From contig JADNRX010000326.1 of the NCBI GenBank assembly GCA_015501595.1, positions 1 through 61,300 on the forward strand: a stretch of DNA of 61,300 nucleotides, in the 5' to 3' direction. This document shows, piece after piece, positions 22,195-32,607 of this stretch. The DNA is from Hymenopellis radicata. Taxonomy: Eukaryota > Basidiomycota > Agaricomycetes > Agaricales > Physalacriaceae. The stretch's first letter is position 1; the number at the start of each line of letters is the position of its first letter. Under the pieces are notes generated by a model, which made no database searches, was not told where the DNA came from, and saw only the letters and a list, made by a program, of their open reading frames with translations. The position numbers were made by a program, and so were the translations under genes.

Positions 22195-22518
22195 TTAAAC
22201 CGCAGAGCAGGTGAACGAGCTCGTCTCATCATTGAAATTCAGCGTTCCAGCGATTCCCGGAACACGACCAACTACTACCCGTAAGCACAGCGACGTCGTG
22301 TCCATTAGCGCCATTGTTGAGGCAGTTCAAGTCTAATAAAGCAGTCCGTGTCAGATCTACCGAGTCAAAGACAAGATGTAAAGGAAGAGCACACAAAGGC
22401 CGCAGGACTTGAACATTGGAGACCTCTTTGTTCGAAAAGCTGAGACCCCCAGCCTTGACGTTCGTGCAGGTGTCGGACACGACGGAGATGGTTACGCATC
22501 CATTGGCTGGGAGAGTTT
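22195..22518 (-). pseudogene. small secreted protein family copy B, truncated and frameshifted
   Basis: Begins abruptly at LPANGCVTISVV without signal peptide or first Cys. It keeps TCTNVKAGGLSFSNKEVSNV, an intron, and LNCLNNGANGHDVAVLTGSS, then loses frame; the remaining family sequence (VPGIAGTLNFNDETSSFTCS) continues in another frame to a TAA. Missing 5' exon plus internal frameshift make it a decayed copy lying between intact copy A and an unrelated secreted-protein pair. Confidence 0.7.
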
Positions 22519-22864
22519 TTTTTACAACCAGACGCCTGTCCAGTCCTGAACTTGGAGGCTGAGGTCATGCCACATTCCGGATGTGAAGAAGGCCTTGTAT
22601 GCGATGTCCTGTTTGATGAACTAAGCAAGGTAGTTCATCGGGCATCACTGAGCTCTTTTGACAGCATAAAGCGCCGGAGTCCGGGAAGGTACATGGTCCG
22701 GAGAGTCAATTGCGAACTATGCACATTGCTCACATCGAATTACAATCACACAGCTGGCGCTAGGGGACTAACAACAAAGTTCAAATTAGAGTAACTAACT
22801 GTTCAAACGAGCGACGACATATATATATATATGTAATGTCCGGGTGGTATAACTCATGAAGTAT

Positions 22865-23654
22865 TCAAGAGGTACCGGTGAAGGCGTAGTGGAGCCAGTC
22901 ATCGAAGTTGGTGTAGGGGATAGTTTCGCCGGTGGCGGTCCAATCAACGATGGGGGTCCACCATTTCTCTTGGACGTTGTCAACAGACCTAAAATTTGCG
23001 TTAGCAAATGTATTCACGAAAAGGCGTAGCACTTACGAGGGCCAGGAGTCAGATCCGATGGCGGTGAGCTGACCATAAAAGAAGTCCACGTAGTTCTGGA
23101 AGGTAATGGGACACCCGCCTTCTTGCCAGGCGCAGTCGCCAACGATGCTCGCGTAAATCTATAGATGAGTTGAGGTTAGAACAGTCAGTCAAGTCGTTCA
23201 TCGAATGGGCTCACGTCGTAGTTCAAGTGCGGTGCGCCAGTAACAGACACCTCAGGGTTCTGGCATTGGGCCAAGACCAGCAAGTTGCTCTATTCAAGTT
23301 ATGTTATCTCAACGAAACGAAGTCGTGAAATGGAGAGAAACGTACACCATCGCAAGTCAAACCGGCAACACAGGTAGGGACAGACCAAAGGTCCGTCGAG
23401 TTGTCCGTCTTGAGGGTGTTAATGCAGCTCCTCACCTAGAAGAGGTTAACAAACTTTGCAAAATACGAATAGCACATCAAACTCACAAGATTGATACAGC
23501 TCTGATCGAACTGGTCCTGGTAGTACCCAACGTACTTGCCATTCGAGATGCAAGTAGCATCATCAATCTTGGCACGCGCCGTGATGGCAACGCCAAAGAC
23601 GGAAGGAAGAAGAGCGACAGCGGCGGCGGCAACGAAAGAGACTTTGAAGAGCAT
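22865..23654 (-). CDS. secreted protein, tandem paralogue 1
   Basis: Family not recognised. Signal peptide MLFKVSFVAAAAVALLPSVF, then five exons joining in frame to about 190 residues. Visible segments are DDATCISNGKYVGYY, STDLWSVPTCVAGLTCDG, NPEVSVTGAPHLNYDIYAS, GDCAWQEGGCPITFQNYVDF and, in the last exon, EKWWTPIIDWTATGETIPYT and FDDWLHYAF. Six to seven Cys suggest a disulfide-stabilised extracellular protein; no catalytic motif is seen. The start is fixed by the signal peptide and a TATA box (TGTATAAAAG on the minus strand near 23735). The neighbour at 24952 is its duplicate. Confidence 0.8.
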
Positions 23655-24951
23655 GGCGGCAATAGGTGCTGTGTCGTGAAACGTGTATGAAACGAAGTGG
23701 GGGAATGGGTTACGTCGAGTGATTCCATGAGCTTTTATACAGGTCGCAAACGGCGAAGATTACCCGTCACGGACATCCAACCGTGCCCCGTAATGACTCA
23801 TGAGAGCGCGATTAACCGTGATCATCGCAACAAACTCTAACCAAGGTTCGAGGTGGTCGCTGGTATGTGATCACCAATCGGAAACGGGAAACGCGAACCA
23901 AGCTAAGTCATGCACGATAGTGTCCGAGGGGATAGGAAGAGGAGAAAGGAGAAGAACACAAAATGCAGTGTATCCTGGGGGTTTGGGCGGAGAGGTCTCC
24001 GCTTGCGGTGAAGGGAACGAGAATCCAGTCCGAGTCCAGTTAATACAAGGGACGCGTTCCTTTCCTTAGCTTGGCCTGCGAGGAACGAGCGCCCTAACGA
24101 GCGGCCCATCAATCCATCGCTTCGACTGATCCATACAGTCTAAAGTTCCCACCTTGGACTTCGAGTGCCGAAATCTTGTGTCACCTAGACGAACGAGCAT
24201 CGAGTACCACTCGAACAAGTAATCACTGGTTCTCGCCACATCAAGACCGCCCATGCTGTGCAACCTACCCCTGCATGTGGAAGGAAGGCCTCTAGGCCGC
24301 CACACTGTCGTCTTAGGGGCGACCTCACGGCCAGGACATCTATCTCGCGCCTCAGAACGACAGCGAGTCCTCGATACTAACCGTGCCATGGAAGCCGGTA
24401 TTTGTTTCATTAAGTGCGCTGTAAGACGGTTTATATGGCGTATCGAGGTCGACCTTCTCCTGTTACATCACACGACGTCAGTTAAATTGATGTGGGTAGA
24501 AATGATACTGTCAAAAGAAGGGCGGTAGTCAACGACATACCAACATCTATATAGATAGAGAGACGTGTCTGATAGCGTGGCATCCATGATGATCCATCTG
24601 TCGTTTAGCGTCTTTTAGCGTTGAGTTACAAGAAGGGGCGGGAAACGCCGATCGGCTCTACTAGAAAACGGCTTCGGCGCGCCGTGATAATGACCGAACT
24701 AGAGTTGACCTAGAGACAGAATCTCGTCCTGGTCTAGCAACTACACAGAGCAGGTCAAGTACATCAGTCGTGGAAGAGAGGAAGATGGCCACTCAATCAG
24801 TCCTCTACATCGAATTGGTAATACCACATCACGACTTTCCAATCGCATCTGGCACTTTGGACAAACAACAAAATCCCAATTATAATAAGTAACGGTTGAA
24901 ACGAGCGACTACATGATATGTAATTTCCGGGTGCTATAACTCTTTAAGTAT
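23655..24951. other. promoter of tandem paralogue 1 and 3' flank of paralogue 2
   Basis: No gene. 23655-24300 is the promoter copy that has a counterpart at 25737-26140; the remainder is AT-richer spacer. Confidence 0.5.
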
Positions 24952-25736
24952 TTAAGAGGTACCAGTAAAGGCGTAGTGGAGCCAGTCATCGAAGTTGGTG
25001 TAGGGGATAGTCTCCCCGGTGGCGGTCCAATCAGCGATGGGGGTCCACCACTTCTCTTTGACGGAGTCGACAGACCTATATACGACGCGTCAATATCCGT
25101 GTTTTCGAAAAGGGCTGACACTTACGAGGGCCAGTAGGTAGATCCGACAGCGCTGAGCTGGCTGTACAGGAAGTCCACATAGTTCTGGAAGGTGATGGGG
25201 CACCCGCCGTCTTGCCACGCGCAGTCGCCGACGATGCTCGCGTAGATCTATGTACCTTTCAGTCAGGCGATTTCAGTAGAGTGATTGAAGGAATATGCTC
25301 ACGTCGTAGTTCAAGTGGGGAGCACCAGTGACGGACACCTCAGGGTTCTTGCATTGAGCCAGGACCAACAAGTTGCCCTGTTATGCGTCATGTCAACTAA
25401 AAGAAGAAAGAGAGTGAAGAGATACTTACGCCATCACAAGTCAAACCCGCAACACAGGTAGGAACAGACCAAAGGTCCGTCGAACCGGTCGAGTTGAGGG
25501 TGTTAAGGCAGTTCTGAGCCTAGCGGGTTGTCAACAAAAGCTCGAGAATAAGAAGAGCTCGTCGGACTCACAAGAGTGAGACAGCCCTGGTCATACTGGC
25601 CATTGTATATCCCGATGTTCTTGCCATTGGCGAGGCAAGTGTTCGAGCCAATTTGATCACGCGTAGTGATGGCGGCGCCAAAGACAGAAGGAAGGAGAGC
25701 GGCGGCGGCGGCAACGAAAGAGGCTTTGAAGAGCAT
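24952..25736 (-). CDS. secreted protein, tandem paralogue 2
   Basis: Same exon plan as the gene at 22865. Signal peptide MLFKASFVAAAAALLPSVFG, then SNTCLANGKNIGIYNGQYDQ, STDLWSVPTCVAGLTCDG, NPEVSVTGAPHLNYDIYAS, GDCAWQDGGCPITFQNYVDF and EKWWTPIADWTATGETIPYT. Most differences from paralogue 1 lie in the N-terminal third of the mature protein, while the C-terminal 60 residues are nearly identical. That suggests either gene conversion of the 3' part or relaxed constraint at the N-terminus. Both copies are intact. Function unknown. Confidence 0.8.
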
Positions 25737-26770
25737 GGCGACGGCGAACTTAGAGAAAGTTAAAGTGCGGTGTGGTGAAATGGGAATGGAGAATGGTTTG
25801 CTTCTAGTGATTTCATGATCCTTCTATACGCGTCGCGAACGGTGAAGGTTGCCCGTCACTTAATCGTGCCCTGTGACACGAGAGGGCGAATGTACCGTCG
25901 GCGAAGCCAAGGTTCCTCGCGAGGATCACCCCGATCGAAACGCGAATCATAGCACAGCATCCCCGTGTACTGCCAGTACACATCTATCACGTCTTTTCCA
26001 GGACTCGATATTCCTGTGTCATCCGAACGAAAGAGCCCGACGAGAACCAGCGATCTCTGGTTTTCGCCACATTAAGACTTCCATGCTCTGGAACCTATCG
26101 GTACGTGTGGCGACAAAGCCTCGTAGACCTTCCCCCAGGCTTCCGTTGACCTTCCCCTGTCGATTCGTATTACCTCGCGCAGGGTAGCAACATGTGCTAC
26201 CGAGAGTAACCATGTGAGAGATGGGATATCATAACGTTCTCATAGCCTATTTAGCCCTACCGCTCTGAATCGCGACCGTTGTCCACTCTGTTTTAATTAG
26301 TCGTCAACTAGTCTCCCGTAGTCAGCCTAATAGAAAGCCGCAACAAGTTCCGTTTATATTAGTCGTCAACGCGTCAACGTGAGAAAGAGGCGGAGCAACC
26401 CTCCGACAACTTACATCTGGAAGTAGACTTTTGACGGCGACTTCTGTCCAATGATACACCTCATGGTGAATGAGTCACTATGAGTGCTGGTGAGTAGAGT
26501 CGGTGGTTTGTCGGTTGTCAGAACCTGGTCAGAATCAATGGACTTCATTTCATCGCTAACGTTTACCGACGGATTAGGGCTGTCAGCGGCAAGCCTTGAT
26601 ATGTCGTGGCACTAAGAGCGTTATTAACTCGTGAGGCTTGAGCCTCAGTCAGAAAACAAGAGAAGCATTCGTACCAACGTGCTCAAAGCAGTTTCGCATC
26701 ACAGCGCCACACTCTTCGCAAAGGGATGAAGATATCGTGAATCGTGATGGTATTGAAGCCAATCAAATGT
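25737..26770. other. promoter copy and spacer
   Basis: First 400 bp duplicate the promoter of the neighbouring paralogue. The rest has no gene; it carries the short insertion described at 26296-26370. Confidence 0.5.
26296..26370 (-). mobile_element. 49-bp insertion with 13-bp direct repeats; same 3' end as the 44.0-44.5 kb element
   Basis: Direct repeats ATTAGTCGTCAAC at 26296-26308 and 26358-26370 flank 49 bp whose reverse complement is identical to the last bases (about 44487-44535) of the 525-bp insertion in the transposon-associated gene. A short copy keeping only one end, bounded by a target-site duplication, is the signature of 5'-truncated retroposition. Confidence 0.6.
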
Positions 26771-28547
26771 TTACATGCGGTACTTGGTCAGATATCGGTC
26801 AGGAAGCCAGGTGGGCACGACGCATGGCTTGCCCTCCATTTCGGCAATGATCATCGAGGCGACAGCTTCAGCGCTAGGTTACGTGTGTTAGTATGTGCTT
26901 CCACAGTTAAGAAGCGACAAGCGAACCAGGCAAACGTTCGGGGCATTCCATGTCCAGAAAATCCAGCCGCTATGAACTGCCCTTGATTTTTCAACGGGCC
27001 CACCTACATAAACGCCGTGAGGATGAATGAGCACTCCCAAGATTGGAGACACCTACAAATGGATCCTTGGACTTCGTGTACCCCATAATTCCCGTCTGAC
27101 GAGCCGTGAGTTGAGTCCTTCAAGTTCAACGCACTACTCACCCATTCCATATCAGGCTCAGTCTTCTGCACGCCCTCAAAAACACTAGGCAGAAAGTCTC
27201 TCAACGCCTCGCCCGCCCGCTCATTGACGGACGCATCGTCAGTGACATAATATTCGAAACCAGGTCCTGCGGCTTCTCGCCCTCCTCCAAGGATGACAAG
27301 TGGGTTCCCTGGGTCGCCACCAGGGCGTGGAAACCAGTACTCGAATCCTTCGTTCCCATCCCACGACGTGACACTTCCCAATGAAAGCGCCTTGACGGCG
27401 ATGACCTGACCTCTCGTAGGAATGATGCCCTCGGGGCCGTGTAGAAAAGGCAGTAGATGACTAGCGTACGCGTTTGTGGCATGGATAACGTATTTACACG
27501 TTATCATGCCTCTTCGGGTATGTAGGTCCCATTTGTCAGGGGTGGTAGAGGCCGAAATGGAGGTCACTGGCGTGTTAGTATGAAGACAGAGCCCGCCAGG
27601 CCTGGCTTCTAGCTGACGCTTTGCGATATTGTAAAGTTCGGTGACGAATTTGAGAGGCCAAAGGTTGTATCCGTCGAATTTGACAGCAGGATAGTACGTT
27701 CTGTGAACCTAAAAGGATCATGAGTTGAAGATAATGTACGAAGGACAGAACTCAATACCTTGTGCATTTCCTCCTTTGTATACCATCGCACACTGGTAAG
27801 GTCGATGCCAGCCTCTTTGGCCTGTCTAAAGTCTTCACGCGATTGATGTTCCTCTTCCTCCGTGAAGAACAGAGTCGCATGGCCGCCATGAACGAGATCC
27901 ACGGTATTGGCGAGACCATGGTCTTCGATGATCTTGACAATGGCGCGCGCCGTGTAATTCTCGAGCTCGTATCCTCGGACGGCCTGTTCGATGCCATACA
28001 ACTTGGCTTGTGCACTGAACGCTTCGAACACGGCGGTGGTCAAATGGCCACCATTACGACCTCGATATCCTTTAAAAAAATACAAAGATAAGGAACGAAA
28101 TTGACGAACCAGTCGCCCCGGAACCTGGGATGCAATCAACACTCGCAAAAGGCAAAATCGAAGCGGCGCACAGAAGTCTCTTGCTTCCAACACGGCGACC
28201 TTCAAACCAGCCTTCCTCGATAGATGATATGCCGCCGATATTCCCGTGATCCCAGAGCCGATGATGCAGACATCTGCCTCTGTGATTAGATCTCCCAATG
28301 AACCCTCCTTGGCAAGCGGGTTGGCCCCAGGCGAGTCGATCCAAAACGATTTCGTAGGATTGGAAACAGGGAGGGATGCCACAGGATGATCAGCAAAAGA
28401 CAAGGATTTGAAGACATTTTCCGATTTCTCCAATTGATGGACGGGCACAGTTGGGGCACAGAGAGTCGTTGCATGGCAAGATACGGATGTTCGGACCGAA
28501 GCTAGAGCGAACAATCGCAGAACAAACCAGGTAAGGTATCCATCCAC
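26771..28547 (-). CDS. FAD-dependent oxidoreductase, DAO family (amine/amino-acid oxidase type)
   Basis: Flavoenzyme expected to oxidise an amine, amino acid or related substrate. N-terminus MDGYLTWFVLRLFALASVRT looks like a signal sequence or anchor. The FAD-binding motif is DVCIIGSGITGISAAYHLSR with the following VAVLEAR; next SGATGxxxRNGGH, DLVHGGHATLFF, IIPTRGQVIAVK, ILGGGREAAG and, near the C-terminus, TGIMGYTKSKDPFVG then AAGFSGHGMPRTFACAEAVA, the typical second FAD contact. The end CVVPTWLPDRYLTKYRM lies at 26771. A 15-nt microexon (28110-28124) encodes the SGATG residues between two introns. Substrate cannot be told; secretion is suggested only by the N-terminus. Confidence 0.85.
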
Positions 28548-29232
28548 GCATCACTAGCACTGCTGACTTCATTCATACGGCCTTGAGGTGTTTATAGAAA
28601 TACAACGATCAATAGACCGGCACACATGATAAGATTGCTTGATCAGTGTGTTACCGCCATAAGAGTGAGAAGAACGCTGCGGTAAGGAACACCGCAAGCA
28701 AGTAAGGATTCCGGTAAGTAGCTGAACCTTAAATACATAAACGGTAACTACGTGTATAGCTATTTATGCTGTCCACAACACGTATCTAAACCACTGCGCC
28801 ATAGCGGCGCACAGCGCGTAGTCGGGTTACCGCACCGGTAACCGTATCCGTGAGCACAGTGAGGCTCAACCTCCAACAGTGTTCAGGGAGGTTTTCAAAC
28901 ATGACGGTAACACGATGAAAAACTCAAGATTCTTCCTTCCATTTTCGCGAAGCGTCACATCACGTGGCATAACTGTGACGGTGTCCCAAAATGCGCAAAC
29001 GATGGAATTCTTGCTTAAACGCAAGGAAATGTTGACTGGAAGAAAACAGCTGAAGAATGAACAGACTCAGGTTGTTGATAGGCGTTACGCGAAATGTGGA
29101 TCTGATTTGTAAGAACAGATTGAGGTAGAGGTTCATACACGCCACATGGGAAGAGTGGCGTAATGGAGTAAGTACAGTCTCTCCAACATCATGATCCATA
29201 ACGACATGCCAGCCACTTGTTCTCGCCACTGA
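28548..29232. other. intergenic, nothing recognised
   Basis: Contains several GGTAAC/GTTACC words, including the inverted repeat GTTACCG-CA-CCGGTAAC near 28828, and a TACACGT-rich stretch; possibly an old transposon remnant but no terminal repeats could be defined. Confidence 0.4.
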
Positions 29233-29725
29233 TCAGATCGGAGAACAGACAAGAGAGCTCGTCTGGTCATTAAAATTCTGCGCGCCCCAGATTCCCTGGA
29301 CATTGCGCAAGTCCCACTAACCACCCGTGAGAACCGCTTCGTCGGATTCGCTCGAGCCGCCGTTGAGGCAGCCAAAGTCCCCGTAAATGGAAAATTTTCG
29401 CGTGAGCTGAAGTTGACGTTCATACTTGATTCGAATCGTACATGTACAAGGTGCAGATGAATCCATTAGGGATGAGTGCGTCGGAGATCTCCTTATTCAA
29501 GAAACTGAGGCCCCCGGTGAGGTTGATGCAACTGTCGGAGACGACGGGCACAACCACGCATCCGGCTGTGGCGGTCGCGGTGCACAGAGTGACACTGGGG
29601 GATGCAAGCTGGCTGTTTGTGCAGTGAGTATTGAAGTAAGTATACAGGGATGGAAGTGAACATACAGGAGCCGCAGATGCGACAGTGGCAAAGGCAAACG
29701 CGACGAGGAGGGACTTGGAGAACAT
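29233..29725 (-). pseudogene. small secreted protein family copy C, recently inactivated
   Basis: Signal peptide MFSKSLLVAFAFATVASAAP and exon 2 (LASPSVTLCTATATAGCVVV, SCINLTGGLSFLNKEISDAL) are intact. The second intron has lost its acceptor: copy D has CACTAG before GGACTTTGGCTGCC, here the same place reads TTTACGG. The last exon has an in-frame TAG after VLTGG and a Ser-to-Leu change near the end, yet still finishes with CSPI and a stop at 29233. Two independent lesions in an otherwise well-preserved copy point to recent loss. Confidence 0.7.
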
Positions 29726-29746
29726 ATTCGTTGGGTGTAGCCGTAG

Positions 29747-30174
29747 GTGGGGAACCTGGAGATTTAGAACATGTATCGTGCTACTTTTATCCTCTCCTCA
29801 AAAACCCCGAGAAAGCATTAAGGTGAGGCCGGACGAGTCGGGCAGCATTTGTAAAGACCTTCAAGCCAGACGCCTGTCACTTTCGAGAGTGAAAAATCAA
29901 TATCCAAAAGTTTTGAACGGAAGCATTAAACACTATTCATTACCGCACGTGATACGTCGCATGGGGGGAACCTGGAGATTTAGCACACGTACCGTTCTAT
30001 CTCCTCAAAGCTCCAGAGCCAGCGTTGAAGTGAGGCCGCATGAGTCGGGCATCATTTGTAAGCCAGACGCCTGTCACTTTCGGGAGTGAAGAATCTAAGT
30101 GGCGTAAAGATCCAAAGGTTTTGAATGTAGGAAGCGGTAAAAGAGTATTCATTACCGCAAGTGATACGTCCCAG
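29747..30174. repeat. tandem duplication, about 216-bp unit, upstream of copy C
   Basis: GGGGAACCTGGAGATTTAG starts at 29749 and again 216 bp later; both units run through CCAGACGCCTGTCACTTTCG and end at CATTACCGCA(C/A)GTGATACGTC. Divergence is roughly one base in eight. Each unit carries one CAGACGCCTGTC element. Confidence 0.8.
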
Positions 30175-30749
30175 GAACTTCAACAACTGATCGTTGTATA
30201 TGAAAACGGGAGAGGAATAAGTCATCATTGTGGCCAGTACAGACCGTGACGATTGTGCCTTTGAGTTATTCAGAATTCCGCGGTAGCCGCTCCTCTGAGA
30301 CGAAGACAGTCCAGAAAGTTCATACCAACGCTCATGATGGGTTCAAGTCAACCAATGATTGATCACATACATGCAATCCTAGAGCGCGTACTCCGGTACC
30401 TGGCCGTCAAGGATTTATTCCTAGACGAGGATGAAGAGCATGCTCGAGGCAGAGTCTCCCGCCAATCGATATCGACCAACAGGCCGCCTTCCTTGATCTT
30501 GGCCATATCAAACGCTGCGAGGTTCTCCAGACTAGTCGTCGGCGCATCCGGCGTCATGTGCACACCACAGTGTGCTGTGGAACTTGGGTGTGCAATGTGC
30601 ATGCGGCAGAGTCTACGAGGATGCATCATGCCTCCCAAGCCTGGGAGGTGTATTGATTAACTACTTTATTGAAGGAGGAATACCGTGAAGGTGGACTTAC
30701 CGTGGAATACTATAAGCGGCGGTTCGCCGTTTCCTGACCTAGCACAAAA
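30175..30749. other. no gene recognised
   Basis: Contains a minus-strand open frame of 91 codons without recognisable domain; possibly part of the decayed gene that follows. Confidence 0.4.
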
Positions 30750-31400
30750 CTATACTATCGTGCGAGCAGTTTCAGGCGGTCTGGACAGTGCATCGATATC
30801 CACAGCCGGATACTCTTCGTTCGTGATGTGAACCAGCCTCTCTTCCACGAACCCACACATCAGCCCCCGTATCGTCTGGTGTTCAAACACGAAATTGGCA
30901 GGCATCCCTCTTATGGCGTTGACACCTGTCGGGACGTGCGCAGGATCCCCATGATTGAGTTCCGAATGGCTGTTGCGACGAGACTTTATCTATATTAGTG
31001 CATGTTATGCATGATGGAGGATGAAATACCTATCAGCCCCACTCGCAAAGATATCATAGTCGTCGTCTTCGATAGTGAGGCTCATGGCGCTACAGCCTAT
31101 CTTGCGAACAGAGATCGCGGATCTCGGAGGCGTATAAACTCAACGCGTATAACGAGCAGAACTTGTCATCATGCGCAAACAGTTCTCCAACGAGCGTTGG
31201 GAGTGGGCGGTCCGCATAGACCTGTGGGCAGATTGAGTCTAGTTGGGCGGGGGCATCACCGGGGAAGACTCACCTACATCTTGAAGGACTCACATACCTC
31301 GACAAAAAGCGGCATACAGAAAATCATTTCACATCTAGTCGCCTGCAGCGCGTCTTCGAGAACGCGTTCGCGAGGGAGAGTGAGAAAGTCGGGTGGTTAA
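30750..31400 (-). pseudogene. decayed fragment of an adenylate-forming (ANL superfamily) enzyme
   Basis: On the minus strand LPRERVLEDALQATRCEMIF then CMPLFVE joins over an intron to VYADRPLPTLVGELF, which matches the part of fungal NRPS-like/carboxylate-reductase adenylation domains that precedes the G-G-P-L-P motif. After that the frame is broken by stops around 31090-31110; a further coding-like stretch (MPANFVFEHQTIRGLMCGF ... EEYPAVDIDALS) ends at 30750. No reductase or carrier domain remains. Identification rests on one motif region. Confidence 0.45.
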
Positions 31401-31743
31401 CTTTCCATTGTGCGATGAGAAAATCTGGTTTCGATTTATATCTACGGGGGCCACTAACATTGGGTTAAAGGATATCAAACACGTACGGTGGCAATGCTAG
31501 AGGGGAATAGAATTACTTATAGCTGCGCGCGCCCGAAGAAGTCATCTTGGGAGATATACCTCGCTCGTATTTGGAGAATAGGGAAGCTATAGCGGGTCGA
31601 ACTCGTATTAGTTTCTTGGTGGATTCGTCGAGGACAAGTGGTGGTTGTGTGCAAGGTGCGGATGTTCGGACCGAAACCAGAACCGAGTTGATTCGCTCTT
31701 GCACTTGACTGTAAATTTAATAATACCCTTTCCTTCTGCTGCA

Positions 31744-32607
31744 ATGTACATCCCATATATCCCTCTCGCCTGCGCCACCCTTTTAAGCGTCCATGGCCTC
31801 CGCAAAAAGAGTCTCTCACCAAGCGGCGCCGCCACCGCATTCGCCGTCGGAACCTGCATGCTGTCCGGGGCGACGCGCGTCTTTGGTGTCGCATTAATCG
31901 TCTTTTATCTTCTAGGAAGCCGAGCGACGAAATGTGCGTCAACACCGCTGTATCTAGGATCTCTGATTTACCAAGCCAGATGGCAAGCAGCAGAAAGAGA
32001 AACTAGAAGAAGGCGAGGCGGAGGGATACCGGACAGGCTGGCAGGTGCTCAGCAACTCTGCTGCAGCAGCAGTGTGCGGCGTAGCATGGAACTACCTATA
32101 CTTCAACAGCCGGCCAACGTGTAGCGTGGATCCCTCTCAAGGATACAGTCGCGCTCTCGTGTTTGGCGCCCTTGGTCACTTTGCATGCTGTCTCGGAGAC
32201 ACGCTGGCATCGGAATTGGGAATCCTGAGCACCGGAATGCCTCGTTTGGTCACTACATGGCGCCCTGTACCTCCCGGAACCAATGGTGGAATGAGCGTCG
32301 GTGGGACTATAGCCTCCGTCGTGGGCGGGGCCACGATGGGCGTGGTCATGGGCGTCGTGGTCGCGTTAGAGGGCTGCTCGTGGGTAGTGCTACCAGAGAT
32401 GCTGTTATGGGGCGCGCTGGGAGGAGGCGCCGGCAGTCTCGCCGATTCGATTTTGGGCGCGACGATCCAGGAGACGCGGTATAGTGAGGAGCGCAAGATG
32501 ATAACACATCATCATGGGAACGCTATTAATGGTGGAATATCCTTACTAATAACCAGGTGAACGTCGTCTCCAGTGTACTTACGGCCATATGGATGTCGTT
32601 TGTGTAA
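31744..32607 (+). CDS. TMEM19/DUF92 family integral membrane protein, frame broken near the 3' end
   Basis: Multi-pass membrane protein of the family that includes human TMEM19 and plant VTE6 (phytyl-phosphate kinase). Exon 1 (31744-31933) has SPSGAATAFAVGTCMLSG and the family signature GSRATK; the intron ends at 31979 and gives KYGKQQKEKLEEGEAEGYRT, then WQVLSNSAAAAVCG, GDTLASELGILS, TNGGMSVGGTIASVVGG and GGGAGSLADSILGATIQET. The plain reading frame stops at 32558-32560 after GGISLLITR. Shifting by one base gives TNNQVNVVSSVLTAIWMSFV to a TAA at 32605, the expected last helix. A one-base deletion near 32545 is the simplest explanation. Enzymatic role unknown. Confidence 0.8.

Larger units (their letters stand above)
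22840..26140 (-). repeat. tandem segmental duplication, two units of about 1.2-1.5 kb
   Basis: Unit 1 runs from about 22840 to 24300 and unit 2 from about 24920 to 26140. Each holds one secreted-protein gene, its 3' flank with the same AAGTATT(C/T)AAGAGGTACC end, and 400-500 bp of recognisably related promoter. Similarity is high in exons and lower in introns and promoter, so the duplication is not very recent. Confidence 0.75.

Noticed and set aside
22817..22832. TA microsatellite as an element end
   Set aside because: Short simple repeat without flanking duplication or inverted ends.
32520..32557. 25-bp intron to repair the TMEM19-like frame
   Set aside because: Far shorter than the 44-65 bp introns elsewhere and it does not give the right frame; a one-base deletion explains it better.
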